Shown: positions 42,857-52,411 of the stretch, piece by piece | Numbering within the stretch: the first letter of the stretch is position 1 | How the letters are laid out: each line of letters begins with the position of its first letter | Assembly (NCBI GenBank): GCA_020072585.1 | Contig: JAIQGL010000011.1 | Coordinates: 124,001-188,000 of the forward strand | Direction of reading: 5' to 3' | From: Terriglobia bacterium | GTDB taxonomy: Bacteria; Acidobacteriota; Terriglobia; Terriglobales; Acidobacteriaceae | Length of the DNA stretch: 64,000 nt | Made by a program: the position numbers and the translations under genes | Notes under the pieces: model-generated | Databases searched by the model: none | Seen by the model: only the letters and a program-made list of their open reading frames with translations | What the model was told of the DNA's origin: nothing

Positions 42857-44038
42857 TCAGCTCACTTTAGCGACAGAACGCAGGGCTCTTCTGGAATCAA
42901 GCATTACTTCATCCGGCCTGTCTTTGCCGAGAAAGTTACTGAACATCGACCGGCAATAGGCTCCGGCATGGTGAAAGACCAGATGCTCTCCCTGCTCAGG
43001 CATGGGCAATGAAATACCCTGAGCCAAAAAATCCTGCGAATAGGTGGAATTGCCACAAACATAGATCGGGAGAGAACAATTCGGACGCTCTTGGGCTTCT
43101 ACAATCTCGCAAGGATGACGCGCCTGCTCGCCATAAATAAGCGGCCGGGGAAATGTAGCCACCGAACCCGTGGTACCGACAAATACGCGATCAGGACGAA
43201 CTTTGCAATCCACCACTTTTACGAAGTAATAACCGCAATCGGCCACGGTGTATCGCCCGGGCTCTATAAACAAGGTGAGTTCGCGATCCAATGCCCGTTC
43301 CGCCTGGGCGAGCAAATTCGCCGCCTGGCGACCGTAGGCATCTATATCGAACTCGTTTTCCCCCCTTTTGCCTGGTACCCCCATCCCGCCCGCGACATCA
43401 AGGTATTCAAGATGCGGCAACGCCGAAGCGGCTTCCGCCAGCCGCTGCAACCCTGCGACCAGCACTTCTTCGCTCATCAACCCGGTGCCAAAATACGAAT
43501 GGGCCCCCTTAATCGTGATTTTTGCCTGCCTTGCAATGGCCACTGCCTCGGGAATCTCGCTGGGGAGAAGTCCAAACCTGTAATTAGGATCAAGATGTAT
43601 CTTCGGAAGGTCCGGCGTGCTCCTTCCTACGTTCAGCCGGACACCAATGCCGAGCGAACGGCCATTTAGCACCTGCCCCAGTGTCTTGACCTGTCCAATG
43701 GAGTCTAGAACAAGGTTTACCTTTTTGCGGACGCACATCTCCATTTCCGAGGGAAGCATGTTTGTTGCCGCATAAATAATTTGTTCCGCGGGAAAGCCGG
43801 CTTCCTGCGCCAGGCGCAAATGGGCTGGAGAATTCACGAAGGCGCCGAATCCGCAGCCATGAATGCAGGCAAGCACTTCAGGATGATCGTTCGCCATGGT
43901 GGCAAAGAATATGCGTTTTCTTGCCGGCATAATGCCGGCAAAACGTTTGCATCGAAACCGCAATGCAGCCAGATCGTATACATATACCGGCGAACTGTCC
44001 GATATCCCTGCTGACAGCACTTCTTTGTCGAGTTTCAT
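42857..44038 (-). CDS. PLP decarboxylase-fold (type III) protein lacking the PLP lysine
   Basis: A 394-residue protein from ATG 44038, whose ATGA overlaps the upstream stop. It has the Orn/DAP/Arg decarboxylase-2 fold: IFFATMANDHPEVL (strand 1), VNSPAHL, HSYFGTGL, LDVAGGMG, FIEPGRYTVAD, VCGNSTYSQDFL and HHAGAYCRSMF. The Schiff-base lysine of the YAVKAN motif is Met48 here (codon at 43895-43897). The other PLP-binding elements are kept. Without the lysine it may bind PLP non-covalently, act as a partner, or have a different chemistry. Butirosin BtrK is a relative by fold, and a BtrH-like gene lies in the same operon. Confidence 0.85.
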   Translation of the reverse strand: MKLDKEVLSAGISDSSPVYVYDLAALRFRCKRFAGIMPARKRIFFATMANDHPEVLACIHGCGFGAFVNSPAHLRLAQEAGFPAEQIIYAATNMLPSEMEMCVRKKVNLVLDSIGQVKTLGQVLNGRSLGIGVRLNVGRSTPDLPKIHLDPNYRFGLLPSEIPEAVAIARQAKITIKGAHSYFGTGLMSEEVLVAGLQRLAEAASALPHLEYLDVAGGMGVPGKRGENEFDIDAYGRQAANLLAQAERALDRELTLFIEPGRYTVADCGYYFVKVVDCKVRPDRVFVGTTGSVATFPRPLIYGEQARHPCEIVEAQERPNCSLPIYVCGNSTYSQDFLAQGISLPMPEQGEHLVFHHAGAYCRSMFSNFLGKDRPDEVMLDSRRALRSVAKVS

Positions 44039-46032
44039 AATGTCACCTCGCGAATCCATCCGCGGCAGCACAGGTCGTCCAGTACCTGCATCCCGTGATG
44101 AAATCTGCCCCCTGACAGGCCGAAAAGGGCGCTCAATTGTTCAACCGACTGCGGAACGCGGACCAGCTCAAGAAGTTGTTTGCCTGCCGCTGTCATCTGC
44201 AGCGTGTCGATGTAGTCTGCGCCGGTTCTTCCTACTACAACCCACATTTCCTGGTTTTCAGAAAATTTCAGGACGCTTTCCTGCGCAAGTAAAGCTTTCA
44301 TGTCGTATTGCACTCTTGCCGCCAGATATTGGCAGCGGCTCTGTATCACGATATTTCCCTCCAGCGGGTGGCGAAGATTAGATCCCGGCAGCGGCTCCGG
44401 CAACGCGCGGGCTGCCAGCTTGATCTCTTCGTAGCGGACCAGGTCGCCGAGGATTCCGGAAGCGAGATCGAGGTGCACGAGTTCTTCCTTGATGAATTGC
44501 AGCAAATCGTAGGCATTCCCCTGATGGATTAACCTGGATGCCGGGCGGCGTTGCGCGTTGTATTCTTCGATCCAATTGACCCACCGGCAATACCAATCCA
44601 GAGCGGACTCATAATGCGGCAGCAGCAAAGGCCAGATCGATTTCAGCACCACTAGATGGCAAGAAACTTCCTCCGTGGCATCGATAAATCTGGCGGGAAC
44701 CTCCGGGGTGGAATAACGGAAGGTGCTGGAAAAAACATCCTTGTTGCGCTGTTTGAGCTCCTCCCATTCGGAAGACAGGGCGCCGGCCAGGGGCAAGTCT
44801 GCATATTCGGCCGACCTCTCGATGGCAGGGGCAAACTTTTTGTACATAGGCGCTTCGTGAAACGGGCACAAAGTGAACAGGTGGCCCCTGCCTTTGCCGA
44901 TCGCAAGAAATTCGAAGAACTTTTCCAACGTCTGGCCGAGGCTGCCGAGGGTTTCCGTGGGATGCCCGGTAATGAATCCCGTCACGGGCCGTATGCCTAA
45001 ATCGGCCGTAATGGCGACAATTTCTCGCGAATAGTTGAGGTCCAGCCCTTTGTCGATGGTTTGCTGAGTAGCGTCAGAGCCGCTTTCAATCCCGTAATAG
45101 ATCTCAACGCATCCCGCGCCAGCAAGACTCTCCAGCACTTCACGGTCGATAATGTCTGTACGCGTGCTGCAACTCCAGGTCATATTTAATTTTGCCTCGC
45201 GGAGCGACCGGCAAAAGCCAAGCGTCCATTTTCGATCGCAAGTAAAAATGTCATGAGAAAAGTTGACGTGCGTGCGCCCCAGAAGCTCTTTCGCCATTTT
45301 CATCTGCTGAAGGATCTTCTGCGTGGATTTCATCCGATAGCGCCTGTTCCAGAAAGGCGCGGTAGCACAGAATCTGCAGCGGAAAGGGCAGCCTCGCCCC
45401 ACATCCAGGTACAGAGCCGAGTCGCTGTTCGTGCCGTACGCTTCCAACTCGGGAAACGCCAAGGCGTCCAGATCGTCCAGTATGGGCCGCTCGGGGTTAG
45501 CAAAAACTTTTTCCCCGATTCGCCAGGTAATCCCAGCCACCTCCTGCATCGGCCGAAAACCATGGAGTGCCTGAATCAGCTCGGAGAAAGTTGCTTCACC
45601 TTCTCCACGAACAACAAAGTCTATAAAAGGAAACCGTTCCAGAAGCAAAGAACTAATGGGAGAAGAGGCTGGCCCTCCCAGGCATACCCTGGTCCGAGGA
45701 GAGCGTCTCTTGATCCGCTCGGCCAGAAGGATCGTATGAGGAAGCGAGTCGGCATCTGTCATCAGACCGGCGAGATCGTCGTCCTCGGCTAAAAAAGCAT
45801 CCAGGATGTTCTCGTAAAAGTTCTCATTGTTAAGAACAATGTTTCGATTGATGAGCCCGTTGATCTCGGTGACGCGAACGTCGGCTTCCACCCTGGCTTG
45901 TTTCACCGCAGCCTTGAGCGAGAGCAATCCTATGGGGACAAAGCTTTGCATCGGTGGCTGGTCACCCGGCTGCTGATCGAGCAAAAGCTTGCCATGATCA
46001 AGGTGCAGACTGCTGCAGAGTGTAATTTTCAT
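44035..46032 (-). CDS. B12-binding-domain radical SAM protein
   Basis: A 665-residue class B-style radical SAM protein. Residues ~30-180 form a Rossmann domain like B12-binding domains (IGLLSLKAAVKQ, RVCLGGPASSP, FVVRGEGE). The C-x3-C-x2-C motif is CPFRCRFC at 215-222. The radical SAM barrel continues to ~430 (EIYYGIESGSDATQQ). The last ~75 residues look like a small winged-helix or RRE-like domain. Such enzymes methylate or rearrange unreactive carbons. It overlaps its neighbours by 4 bases at both ends, so it is tightly coupled to the SPASM protein and PLP-fold genes. Confidence 0.9.
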   Translation of the reverse strand: MKITLCSSLHLDHGKLLLDQQPGDQPPMQSFVPIGLLSLKAAVKQARVEADVRVTEINGLINRNIVLNNENFYENILDAFLAEDDDLAGLMTDADSLPHTILLAERIKRRSPRTRVCLGGPASSPISSLLLERFPFIDFVVRGEGEATFSELIQALHGFRPMQEVAGITWRIGEKVFANPERPILDDLDALAFPELEAYGTNSDSALYLDVGRGCPFRCRFCATAPFWNRRYRMKSTQKILQQMKMAKELLGRTHVNFSHDIFTCDRKWTLGFCRSLREAKLNMTWSCSTRTDIIDREVLESLAGAGCVEIYYGIESGSDATQQTIDKGLDLNYSREIVAITADLGIRPVTGFITGHPTETLGSLGQTLEKFFEFLAIGKGRGHLFTLCPFHEAPMYKKFAPAIERSAEYADLPLAGALSSEWEELKQRNKDVFSSTFRYSTPEVPARFIDATEEVSCHLVVLKSIWPLLLPHYESALDWYCRWVNWIEEYNAQRRPASRLIHQGNAYDLLQFIKEELVHLDLASGILGDLVRYEEIKLAARALPEPLPGSNLRHPLEGNIVIQSRCQYLAARVQYDMKALLAQESVLKFSENQEMWVVVGRTGADYIDTLQMTAAGKQLLELVRVPQSVEQLSALFGLSGGRFHHGMQVLDDLCCRGWIREVTL

Positions 46033-47375
46033 GCCTTGCCCCCGATTTCTTCATCGCTCGAGATTAGAAAGGAGGGAACAGCTTCCACCCGTGGTTCCGA
46101 ACGCACGTTTTCCCGGAACAGTTCTTCGCGCCTCAAGACGCTGCGCCGCAGGAATTCTGTCATTCCACAACCATTTAAAGTGTTGTTGTGAACGCTCGAG
46201 CTGCCGGGGCAGCGGCCGGTGCAAAAATATTTATCGTCATTGATCGGGCAGTCCTGGCAAGTTTTTTCAAAGTCCTTCCAGGTTATCCGCCTGATTGCCC
46301 AGTTCTCATCATTCTTCCAGATGTCTTGAAACTGGTTGTACTGCACATTGCCGCCGCAAAGCACCCGTGCTCCGGAGCAGGTAGTGCAGGGATAAACATC
46401 GCCGGAAGAATCCACATAGCATAAGCCGCGGCCGCTCATGCAGCGGCGGCTGGCGAACACCATAGTGAGAAGAAAGTTGAAAATCTTTCCAGTGCAGAGC
46501 CCGAGCTTATGGTCCCGCACACGCTCCCATTTTTCTTCTGCCAGCCAGAAGCGCGCAGCCAATTCAACATCGGCCGTTGTGTTCAACATCATTCTATAGA
46601 GCGATCCCCGGCCCATCGGTACGAAGGGCACGCTCCTCAGACTTATGTCGTTGGCCAACGCCCAATCAATGATTCGCTCCAGGCCACGCGCGTTTTCGTG
46701 CGTGGTGGTGGTCATGATGCTGGTATTGAAGCCATAATCCCGGACTTGCAGTAATCGCTGGGTAACGTATTCGAAGTCCGAGACGCCGCGCGCCGCCCCC
46801 TGCCCATGCGCTTCGTCGATGCTCATGCTGATAATGACGTCATCTTGAGGAATCTGGTCGAGCAGTTTTGGGCGCAAAGCCATGCCGTTGGTTGCAATGC
46901 TTACGGCAAAACCCAGTTCGTAAGCGTGGCGAACAATGGTAATGAAGTCCGGATGAATGGTCGGTTCCCCGCCGGTAATCACGACAGAGAAGACGCCCAT
47001 CTCCGCCCATTCCTCGAGCAATTGCAATATTCTGCCGGTCGACAACTCAGAGCTGCGCTTTTGTCCGCCTTCCACAAAACAGTGAGGGCATTGCAGGTTG
47101 CACTTGCGCGTGATTTCCAGCCATGCCATCAGTGGGGTGCTGAAATGAAACTCCGTGGGAACGGACAATTGGGACAACAGATGCGGGCGGCATTCCTCGA
47201 TTGTGGCCCCTTTGACTAAAAGGGGCAGCACAGAATGCTTGTACATTCCAACTTTGCCGCTGGGGAATGCCACAAGGTATCCGAAAGACTCCTCATGGTA
47301 TCGGATGATCGGACGGCATTTATCGGGTAGGCTGGGTTTCGCTTCTACCGGGTAGGGAGTTGTATATCGATACAT
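46029..47375 (-). CDS. Radical SAM/SPASM protein with N-terminal PqqD-like domain
   Basis: About 448 residues from ATG 47375 (GGAG 7 bases upstream), which overlaps the transketolase C gene by 56 bases. Residues ~25-75 resemble a PqqD-like element. Cys92, Cys96 and Cys99 (CNLQCPHC) bind the radical SAM cluster, followed by VVITGGEPTIHPDF. The C-terminal SPASM region has clustered Cys (CMSGRGLCYVDSSGDVYPCT, CQDCPINDDKYFCTGRC). SPASM enzymes act on peptides, but also on sugars or aminoglycosides. Adjacent TldD-type genes favour a peptide; a transketolase and aminotransferase favour a sugar. Substrate unknown. Confidence 0.9.
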   Translation of the reverse strand: MYRYTTPYPVEAKPSLPDKCRPIIRYHEESFGYLVAFPSGKVGMYKHSVLPLLVKGATIEECRPHLLSQLSVPTEFHFSTPLMAWLEITRKCNLQCPHCFVEGGQKRSSELSTGRILQLLEEWAEMGVFSVVITGGEPTIHPDFITIVRHAYELGFAVSIATNGMALRPKLLDQIPQDDVIISMSIDEAHGQGAARGVSDFEYVTQRLLQVRDYGFNTSIMTTTTHENARGLERIIDWALANDISLRSVPFVPMGRGSLYRMMLNTTADVELAARFWLAEEKWERVRDHKLGLCTGKIFNFLLTMVFASRRCMSGRGLCYVDSSGDVYPCTTCSGARVLCGGNVQYNQFQDIWKNDENWAIRRITWKDFEKTCQDCPINDDKYFCTGRCPGSSSVHNNTLNGCGMTEFLRRSVLRREELFRENVRSEPRVEAVPSFLISSDEEIGGKA

Positions 47376-48297
47376 AAGAATCTCCGGACAGAATCGCTGC
47401 AATTCGTTCAGCGATGCAGGCGGCGTCAAGCCGGCAATAGCCCAGCAGCCATTCAGGGGCTCCCGCGGGCAGGAATTCATCGGGCAACGCCAGCCGGAAA
47501 TGCGGCACGCCGACCGGTCCGATGGCCTGAGCTATGAGATCGCTGGCGCCTCCCGAAGACACATGGTTTTCGATAGTAAACAGGCGCCCGCTTCTTGCAA
47601 TGGAATGCAGGATTGGTGCGGCGTCGAGAGGACGTATTCTGGAAATATGTATTAAATCCAGTGCACAGCCATAATCCTGCAAAAGCTCGGCGGCCCGCAT
47701 CACCGTTTCCAGCATAGAACCGCATGCAACAAGAGTGCATTGGGGAGCATTTGAAGCATGCACCAGCGTTGTTCCTGGGATGTGTTCGCGCTCCGGCAAA
47801 AGATTTTGCGGCGCTCCATGCCGGCGCAGGCGCAAATAGCATGGTCCCGGGGTGTTCACGGCCCATGATAACAACGATTCTGTTTGCGCCATATCTCCTG
47901 GTTCCAGAACGGCCATGCCGGGCAGCGCGCATATCCCGCTCAAATCGTCGATCGCAGTATGAGAAGGGCCGTTTCGCCCATCGAATAATCCGCAAGATCC
48001 CGCAACGAGCTTTACATGACAACCAGGCCAAGCTACGGAGAGAGCGATCTGGTCGTGCGCTCTTCTCGACAAAAAATTGGAAAATGTATGCACCAGTGGA
48101 ATAAACCCCTGGCGAGCAAGCCCGGCTGCCACACTGACCGCATTCTGTTCCGCTATGCCCAGATTGAAATACCGATCGGGAAAAGCGCGGGCAAAACCTT
48201 CCGTCTGCATGGACGTACCGAGTCCTGCATCGAGAACTACAACAAGGCCGTTTACTTCGCCAATGGCGAGGAGCAGATCGCGATAGCTATGATTCAT
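47320..48297 (-). CDS. Transketolase, C-terminal subunit
   Basis: A 325-residue protein matching the pyrimidine-binding and C-terminal domains of transketolase: FNLGIAEQN (catalytic Glu), AAGLARQGFIPLVHTFSNF, and HTAIDDL. Split transketolases use this subunit with a thiamine-binding partner, encoded 2 bases upstream. They transfer two-carbon ketol units between sugar phosphates. Split copies also occur in C7N/AHBA antibiotic clusters, which fits the adjacent DegT-type aminotransferase. Confidence 0.93.
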   Translation of the reverse strand: MNHSYRDLLLAIGEVNGLVVVLDAGLGTSMQTEGFARAFPDRYFNLGIAEQNAVSVAAGLARQGFIPLVHTFSNFLSRRAHDQIALSVAWPGCHVKLVAGSCGLFDGRNGPSHTAIDDLSGICALPGMAVLEPGDMAQTESLLSWAVNTPGPCYLRLRRHGAPQNLLPEREHIPGTTLVHASNAPQCTLVACGSMLETVMRAAELLQDYGCALDLIHISRIRPLDAAPILHSIARSGRLFTIENHVSSGGASDLIAQAIGPVGVPHFRLALPDEFLPAGAPEWLLGYCRLDAACIAERIAAILSGDSYVSIYNSLPGRSETQPTR

Positions 48298-48299
48298 TT

Positions 48300-49139
48300 T
48301 CAGAAACGTTGCAGCCGGTATTGCACCAGCGCCAGTTCTTCTTCCGATAAAGCCGGAGGGTAGTGGGACTCTGTCCGGTTCTCAAGAAAATCCACACCGC
48401 ATCCTTTCACGGTGCGCGCGTGGAGCAACTTTGGCATGCTCCCTTTAGTGGCAAGAAGAACGTCCAGAGCCGTTTCAATCGCATTGCAAGCGTGTCCATT
48501 GCATTCGGCAACGGCCCACCCCATGGCGCTCCAGGAAGCCGGGAGATCAGCCATGCGCATGATATCCGGCGTAGGACCATCCTGCTGCATCTGATTGTCG
48601 TCAAGAATAACCACCAGATTGGAAAGGCCAAGCATCGTTGCGCTTCTCGCCGCCTCCCAAACCTGCCCCTCATTTGCTTCTCCATCGCCAATGAGGACGA
48701 ATGTTCGCCCGCCTGTCTGGCGCAATCGCATTCCCAGAGCTAAACCCACGGCGGCCGAAATGCCCTGTCCAAGTGAACCGGTAGAAACATGCACCTGAGG
48801 CAGAAGATTTTCATTCGGATGCGGCTCCAGGGCGGATCCATTTTTTCCGAAAGTGGCCAATTGTGGAGCGCTTATCTGTCCCGTACTCTCCAGAGTGCAA
48901 TAAAGAGCAAGTGCGGCGTGACCCTTAGAAAGGACAAATCTGTCCCCGGACCATGTTTTTTCCTCCGGCTGAATAGGCCGGATGTGACGATGAAACAGCA
49001 CAGCCATGATTTCAACAATGGAAAGAGAGCTTCCCAAATGCCCCCCGCCGGCCGTGCGGTGGGTGCGCAGAATAGAGAGACGGATATCCCGGCTTAAGTC
49101 TCTCGTGGAACGGCGATCGAAAAGGTTGGTCTCCTGCAT
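48300..49139 (-). CDS. Transketolase, N-terminal (thiamine-diphosphate) subunit
   Basis: About 280 residues from ATG 49139, two bases after the upstream stop. It has the ThDP domain: GGGHLGSSLSIVEIMAVLF and the GDG...N motif (GDGEANEGQVWEAAR, ending VVILDDNQMQ). It pairs with the C-terminal subunit encoded next. The pair is shorter than fused transketolase, as usual for split forms. Confidence 0.94.
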   Translation of the reverse strand: MQETNLFDRRSTRDLSRDIRLSILRTHRTAGGGHLGSSLSIVEIMAVLFHRHIRPIQPEEKTWSGDRFVLSKGHAALALYCTLESTGQISAPQLATFGKNGSALEPHPNENLLPQVHVSTGSLGQGISAAVGLALGMRLRQTGGRTFVLIGDGEANEGQVWEAARSATMLGLSNLVVILDDNQMQQDGPTPDIMRMADLPASWSAMGWAVAECNGHACNAIETALDVLLATKGSMPKLLHARTVKGCGVDFLENRTESHYPPALSEEELALVQYRLQRF

Positions 49140-49140
49140 A

Positions 49141-50538
49141 TCAGAACAATCTTGCTGGTGAAGTCCAGGGCGGAGCTGACGGCAAGGAAGAAGCAATCCG
49201 TATGAAGCGGCGGAAATTCTGTTTTAGCTTAAGGAAAGCTTCAACATATCCATCCACAAGTTCTGGATTCGCCAGCGGTGCCTGTGCCGGATAGCCGACC
49301 ACAAGCGAATGGCGAATTGCGTCAAGAGAGCCAGGGTAATCCGCAATGCTATAGGAAATATCATTGCGCTGATGGCACGACCACGGATGTCCTTGTTTGC
49401 GCTGCAGGAGGGCATGGCCTGGAAGCGGCACATTTTGAAATTCCACAAGAGGGAGGCCTTCGGCCAGGAAAATTTGTTGCAAAGCCAGGCGAGCCTGGTC
49501 AGCGGAAATGGGCCATCCGCCTTTCTCCGGATCAAACCTGAAGCGATACATGTGGTAGACATGGCGACTATTTTGGAGCGCTACGGGAGCACTAAATCCC
49601 TGCAGCTCTGCCAGTACGCTTCCGATCTTCGCCGCGGATGCAATCCGGGTATCATTATATTTGTCCAGCCTGAACAATTGCCGGCTCACCATCGCAGCCG
49701 ATAAAACATTGATGCGATAGTTCCAGCCTTCCGTCTCATGGATCAGGGAGTAGCGGCCGTTCTCGCCGATGGCTTCTCCGAAGCACTTCAGGCTGGCAGC
49801 ACGGTTTCTGACTTCGCGCACGTTGGTAATGAGAATGCCGCCCTCACCCAGGCTGGGAAGATTTTTACCTGCCATGAGGCTGGCAGCGCCCACTGCGCCA
49901 ATCCCTCCAACAGATCGGCCGTTATAAGCTGCTCCCGCCGCCTGGGAAAAGTCTTCCAAAACCGGCACGCCATAGCGGCTTGCCATGGCGATGATTGAAT
50001 CCATGTCAGCGGGAAGCCCATGCAAATGCACCACCATAATAGCTTTGGTTCGCGGTGTGATTTTGGGTTCGATGGTTTCTGCGGCCACGTTGTAAGTGTA
50101 CGGATCCACATCGGCAAATATCGGAATTGCATGCTGTTGTAAGACCGCTGCCGCACAAGCGATGTAGCTCAATGCCGGCACGATCACTTCATCACCCGCT
50201 TCCACCCCGATCCCTGCAAGAGCACAATGCAGAGCCGCCGTCCCACTGTTTGTGCCCATGGCATACCGGCTGCCGAAATAGAGGGCAATGTCCGACTCAA
50301 ATTGCTGTATGAGTCCCCTGCCGGACATCTCCGTGAGCAGTCCCGCTTTCAGGATTGCTGTCAGTGCTTCGACATCTTCAGGCTCAATCCGCGGCCAGCG
50401 GGAATGCAAAATGAAGCCTTGGGGAATTACCGGCTTGCCGCCGTCGACCGCAAGAAGATTGTGCGTCGAGGGCAGGACGATGGGAGCCCCAGGCTTCTCC
50501 TGGTCCAAGGATGCAGTTTTCAATACAGAGCTATTCAT
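49141..50538 (-). CDS. DegT/DnrJ/EryC1/StrS-family aminotransferase
   Basis: About 465 residues from ATG 50538 (AAAGGCGAG upstream). It has the sugar-aminotransferase fold: GTNSGTAALHCALAGIGV, VIVPALSYIACAAAVLQ, VLEDFSQAAGA, and the PLP lysine in LMAGKNLPSLGEGG. These enzymes make amino sugars, aminocyclitols or AHBA from keto precursors. The lysine is present. With the split transketolase next door, an amino-sugar or C7N-like unit is plausible, though AHBA partner enzymes (aminoDHQ synthase etc.) are missing. Confidence 0.93.
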   Translation of the reverse strand: MNSSVLKTASLDQEKPGAPIVLPSTHNLLAVDGGKPVIPQGFILHSRWPRIEPEDVEALTAILKAGLLTEMSGRGLIQQFESDIALYFGSRYAMGTNSGTAALHCALAGIGVEAGDEVIVPALSYIACAAAVLQQHAIPIFADVDPYTYNVAAETIEPKITPRTKAIMVVHLHGLPADMDSIIAMASRYGVPVLEDFSQAAGAAYNGRSVGGIGAVGAASLMAGKNLPSLGEGGILITNVREVRNRAASLKCFGEAIGENGRYSLIHETEGWNYRINVLSAAMVSRQLFRLDKYNDTRIASAAKIGSVLAELQGFSAPVALQNSRHVYHMYRFRFDPEKGGWPISADQARLALQQIFLAEGLPLVEFQNVPLPGHALLQRKQGHPWSCHQRNDISYSIADYPGSLDAIRHSLVVGYPAQAPLANPELVDGYVEAFLKLKQNFRRFIRIASSLPSAPPWTSPARLF

Positions 50539-50548
50539 AGTCTCGCCT

Positions 50549-52393
50549 TTATAAAAGAACAGGTATGTTTTGGTCCGCAAACAGCATGTTCATTGAATTG
50601 CCCTGGCATTGCTGCGGAGCGGGAATTCCGAGCACACTGCAGATCGTGGGAGCAACATCTATGATTCGCGCCAAGCTGCTGCAACGAAACCCTCGGCGAA
50701 ACGATGGGCCTGACGCAAACATGCGCGTTTGTATTTTTTCGTCGAGCGGCCAGTAATGATCATGGCCGCTGGTAAACTCGTGAAAGACCCTGGTTCCGCT
50801 TAGAACGTTTCCTCTGCCATTGGTGGCCTGGTACCCTGAGTGGCAGCAAAAAACTATATCTCCAACGCCTGCTCCGTCTCCGCCAAGTTCCGCAAATGCC
50901 TCCTTGGGATCGGCAATCAGAATCACAGGCTGTCCTCGCGTGGGATCTTGCAACTTTCGCAATTTTGTAACAACTGTTGAAATTAAATCTGGGATTTCGC
51001 TGCTTTTGACAATTCCTTTGGGCTCCCTGCCGACCAGGTTCAAATAAATGTAATTGCCGGCGGCATAAGCGCGCGTATGGTCCCAATCCACCTCTTGGCC
51101 GTCGTCTTTCCATGCCAGCAAGTCATGGGTTGCTAGCCACTCGTTAGTCCGGAAGGTGGAATGCTGGACGTCCTGCCCATGGTCGCCCATTACAATAAGG
51201 TTGGCTTCGCTGCCGATAGTTTCGGCTACCGCGCCCACCAACTCATCCACCATCCGATAGCACTGCAACATAACGCCGGTATAATACTCTGCCATTTTCT
51301 CCTCGTAGTCAGGATGGGCAGGATCGATTTTCCCGTGAAGTAGATGGTGCGCCCAATCGATTATGTGCACTTGCATCATGAACAGATCCCATGGTTCTCG
51401 GGAAAGCAGGCCGACAGAGACACGCGTGAGCCAGTCCACGTTTAAGCGAAAAATCTCCAACTGGGTCTCCAGATCAAGGCCCGCATGGAAGACAAGCGAA
51501 GGTTCGCTCTGTTCTTCAATCGGACCTGCAATCTCCCTGTATCGCGACCATAGATCTTCAGGATAAGAATGGCCTGAAAGCTCATGCAGCACGGTATTGA
51601 ACAATCGGAGCACGGGAGGGCCGGTTGAACATTCCAGAACTTTCACCCGAAATGCGCAGGGAACGGTCCCACGGCGAGAAGGAGCTGAAATAACCAGCGG
51701 AGGGCTCCATTCACCTTGACACAGGCTTACCCATGCCTGCTCCGCGTCGCTCGATGGCGACACGATCACTTGAAGATTTTGACCGGAGTCCAGCAAGGCA
51801 ATATGCACATCCACATGGTTGTTATTCCACAAGCAGGGCAGCCGCCAGACTCCCCGCCACTGGATCTCTCCTTTGATTGCCTTTTCATTGCGCCATGGTT
51901 CTAAGGAGGCGGCAATTTTAGTGCTTCCCGGCCGGGCATATTGGTTTGCGCCGACGGAACTGGAGGCCGATTCGTGCAGACACTTAATCCCTCCCCATCC
52001 CGCAGCACCATCGAGACGAAATGTCCCTTCGTTTGAAGGATAGGAAAGCGGAAATTTGACCACATAGGAACGCTTGCCATTCCTGGCTGCCGTAGACCAA
52101 ATTGGTTCTGCTTGGCACCGGTGCGCATAACAACCGCTGATGCGCTCGTCAAATTGGCATCCCTGCCGGTGAAGCAGAAATCCTTCGATTCCCGTCACCG
52201 ATGGAAAGGCTCCGGTGGCCATTGAAGCCCAAGCCACCGGAGTGCACGCAGGCAAGGTTGAGATCAATGGAACGTAAACTCCGCTTCGAACAACCGCGCC
52301 GATATTCGGCAACGCGTCCTGCGAGAGATAGAAATCCATCTGTTTCGGCGAGAAACCGTCAATGCCGATAACTGCCACTTTTGGGGGTTGCAT
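50549..52393 (-). CDS. Alkaline-phosphatase-superfamily phosphodiesterase / nucleotide pyrophosphatase
   Basis: A 614-residue protein. The N-terminus has VIGIDGFSP (metal Asp) and TLPACTPVAWASMATG with a Thr nucleophile. Later, IDWAHHLLHGKIDP and VMGDHGQDVQH supply the remaining metal ligands. There is no signal peptide, so it should be cytoplasmic. The superfamily hydrolyses phosphodiesters, phosphomonoesters or sulfates. An inserted ~170-residue beta region (190-260) is unusual. In this operon it may remove phosphate or a nucleotide from an intermediate. Confidence 0.85.
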   Translation of the reverse strand: MQPPKVAVIGIDGFSPKQMDFYLSQDALPNIGAVVRSGVYVPLISTLPACTPVAWASMATGAFPSVTGIEGFLLHRQGCQFDERISGCYAHRCQAEPIWSTAARNGKRSYVVKFPLSYPSNEGTFRLDGAAGWGGIKCLHESASSSVGANQYARPGSTKIAASLEPWRNEKAIKGEIQWRGVWRLPCLWNNNHVDVHIALLDSGQNLQVIVSPSSDAEQAWVSLCQGEWSPPLVISAPSRRGTVPCAFRVKVLECSTGPPVLRLFNTVLHELSGHSYPEDLWSRYREIAGPIEEQSEPSLVFHAGLDLETQLEIFRLNVDWLTRVSVGLLSREPWDLFMMQVHIIDWAHHLLHGKIDPAHPDYEEKMAEYYTGVMLQCYRMVDELVGAVAETIGSEANLIVMGDHGQDVQHSTFRTNEWLATHDLLAWKDDGQEVDWDHTRAYAAGNYIYLNLVGREPKGIVKSSEIPDLISTVVTKLRKLQDPTRGQPVILIADPKEAFAELGGDGAGVGDIVFCCHSGYQATNGRGNVLSGTRVFHEFTSGHDHYWPLDEKIQTRMFASGPSFRRGFRCSSLARIIDVAPTICSVLGIPAPQQCQGNSMNMLFADQNIPVLL

Positions 52394-52411
52394 GTGAAAA
52401 ACCGCTCCTGG

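Noticed and set aside
43091-43669. Plus-strand frame of 192 codons in the PLP-fold gene
   Set aside because: Antisense to a gene with clear family motifs; no start signal.
49141-50538. AHBA synthase as a firm identity for the aminotransferase
   Set aside because: The rest of the AHBA pathway (aminoDHQ synthase, dehydratase, kinase, oxidoreductase) is missing, so only the DegT family is claimed.
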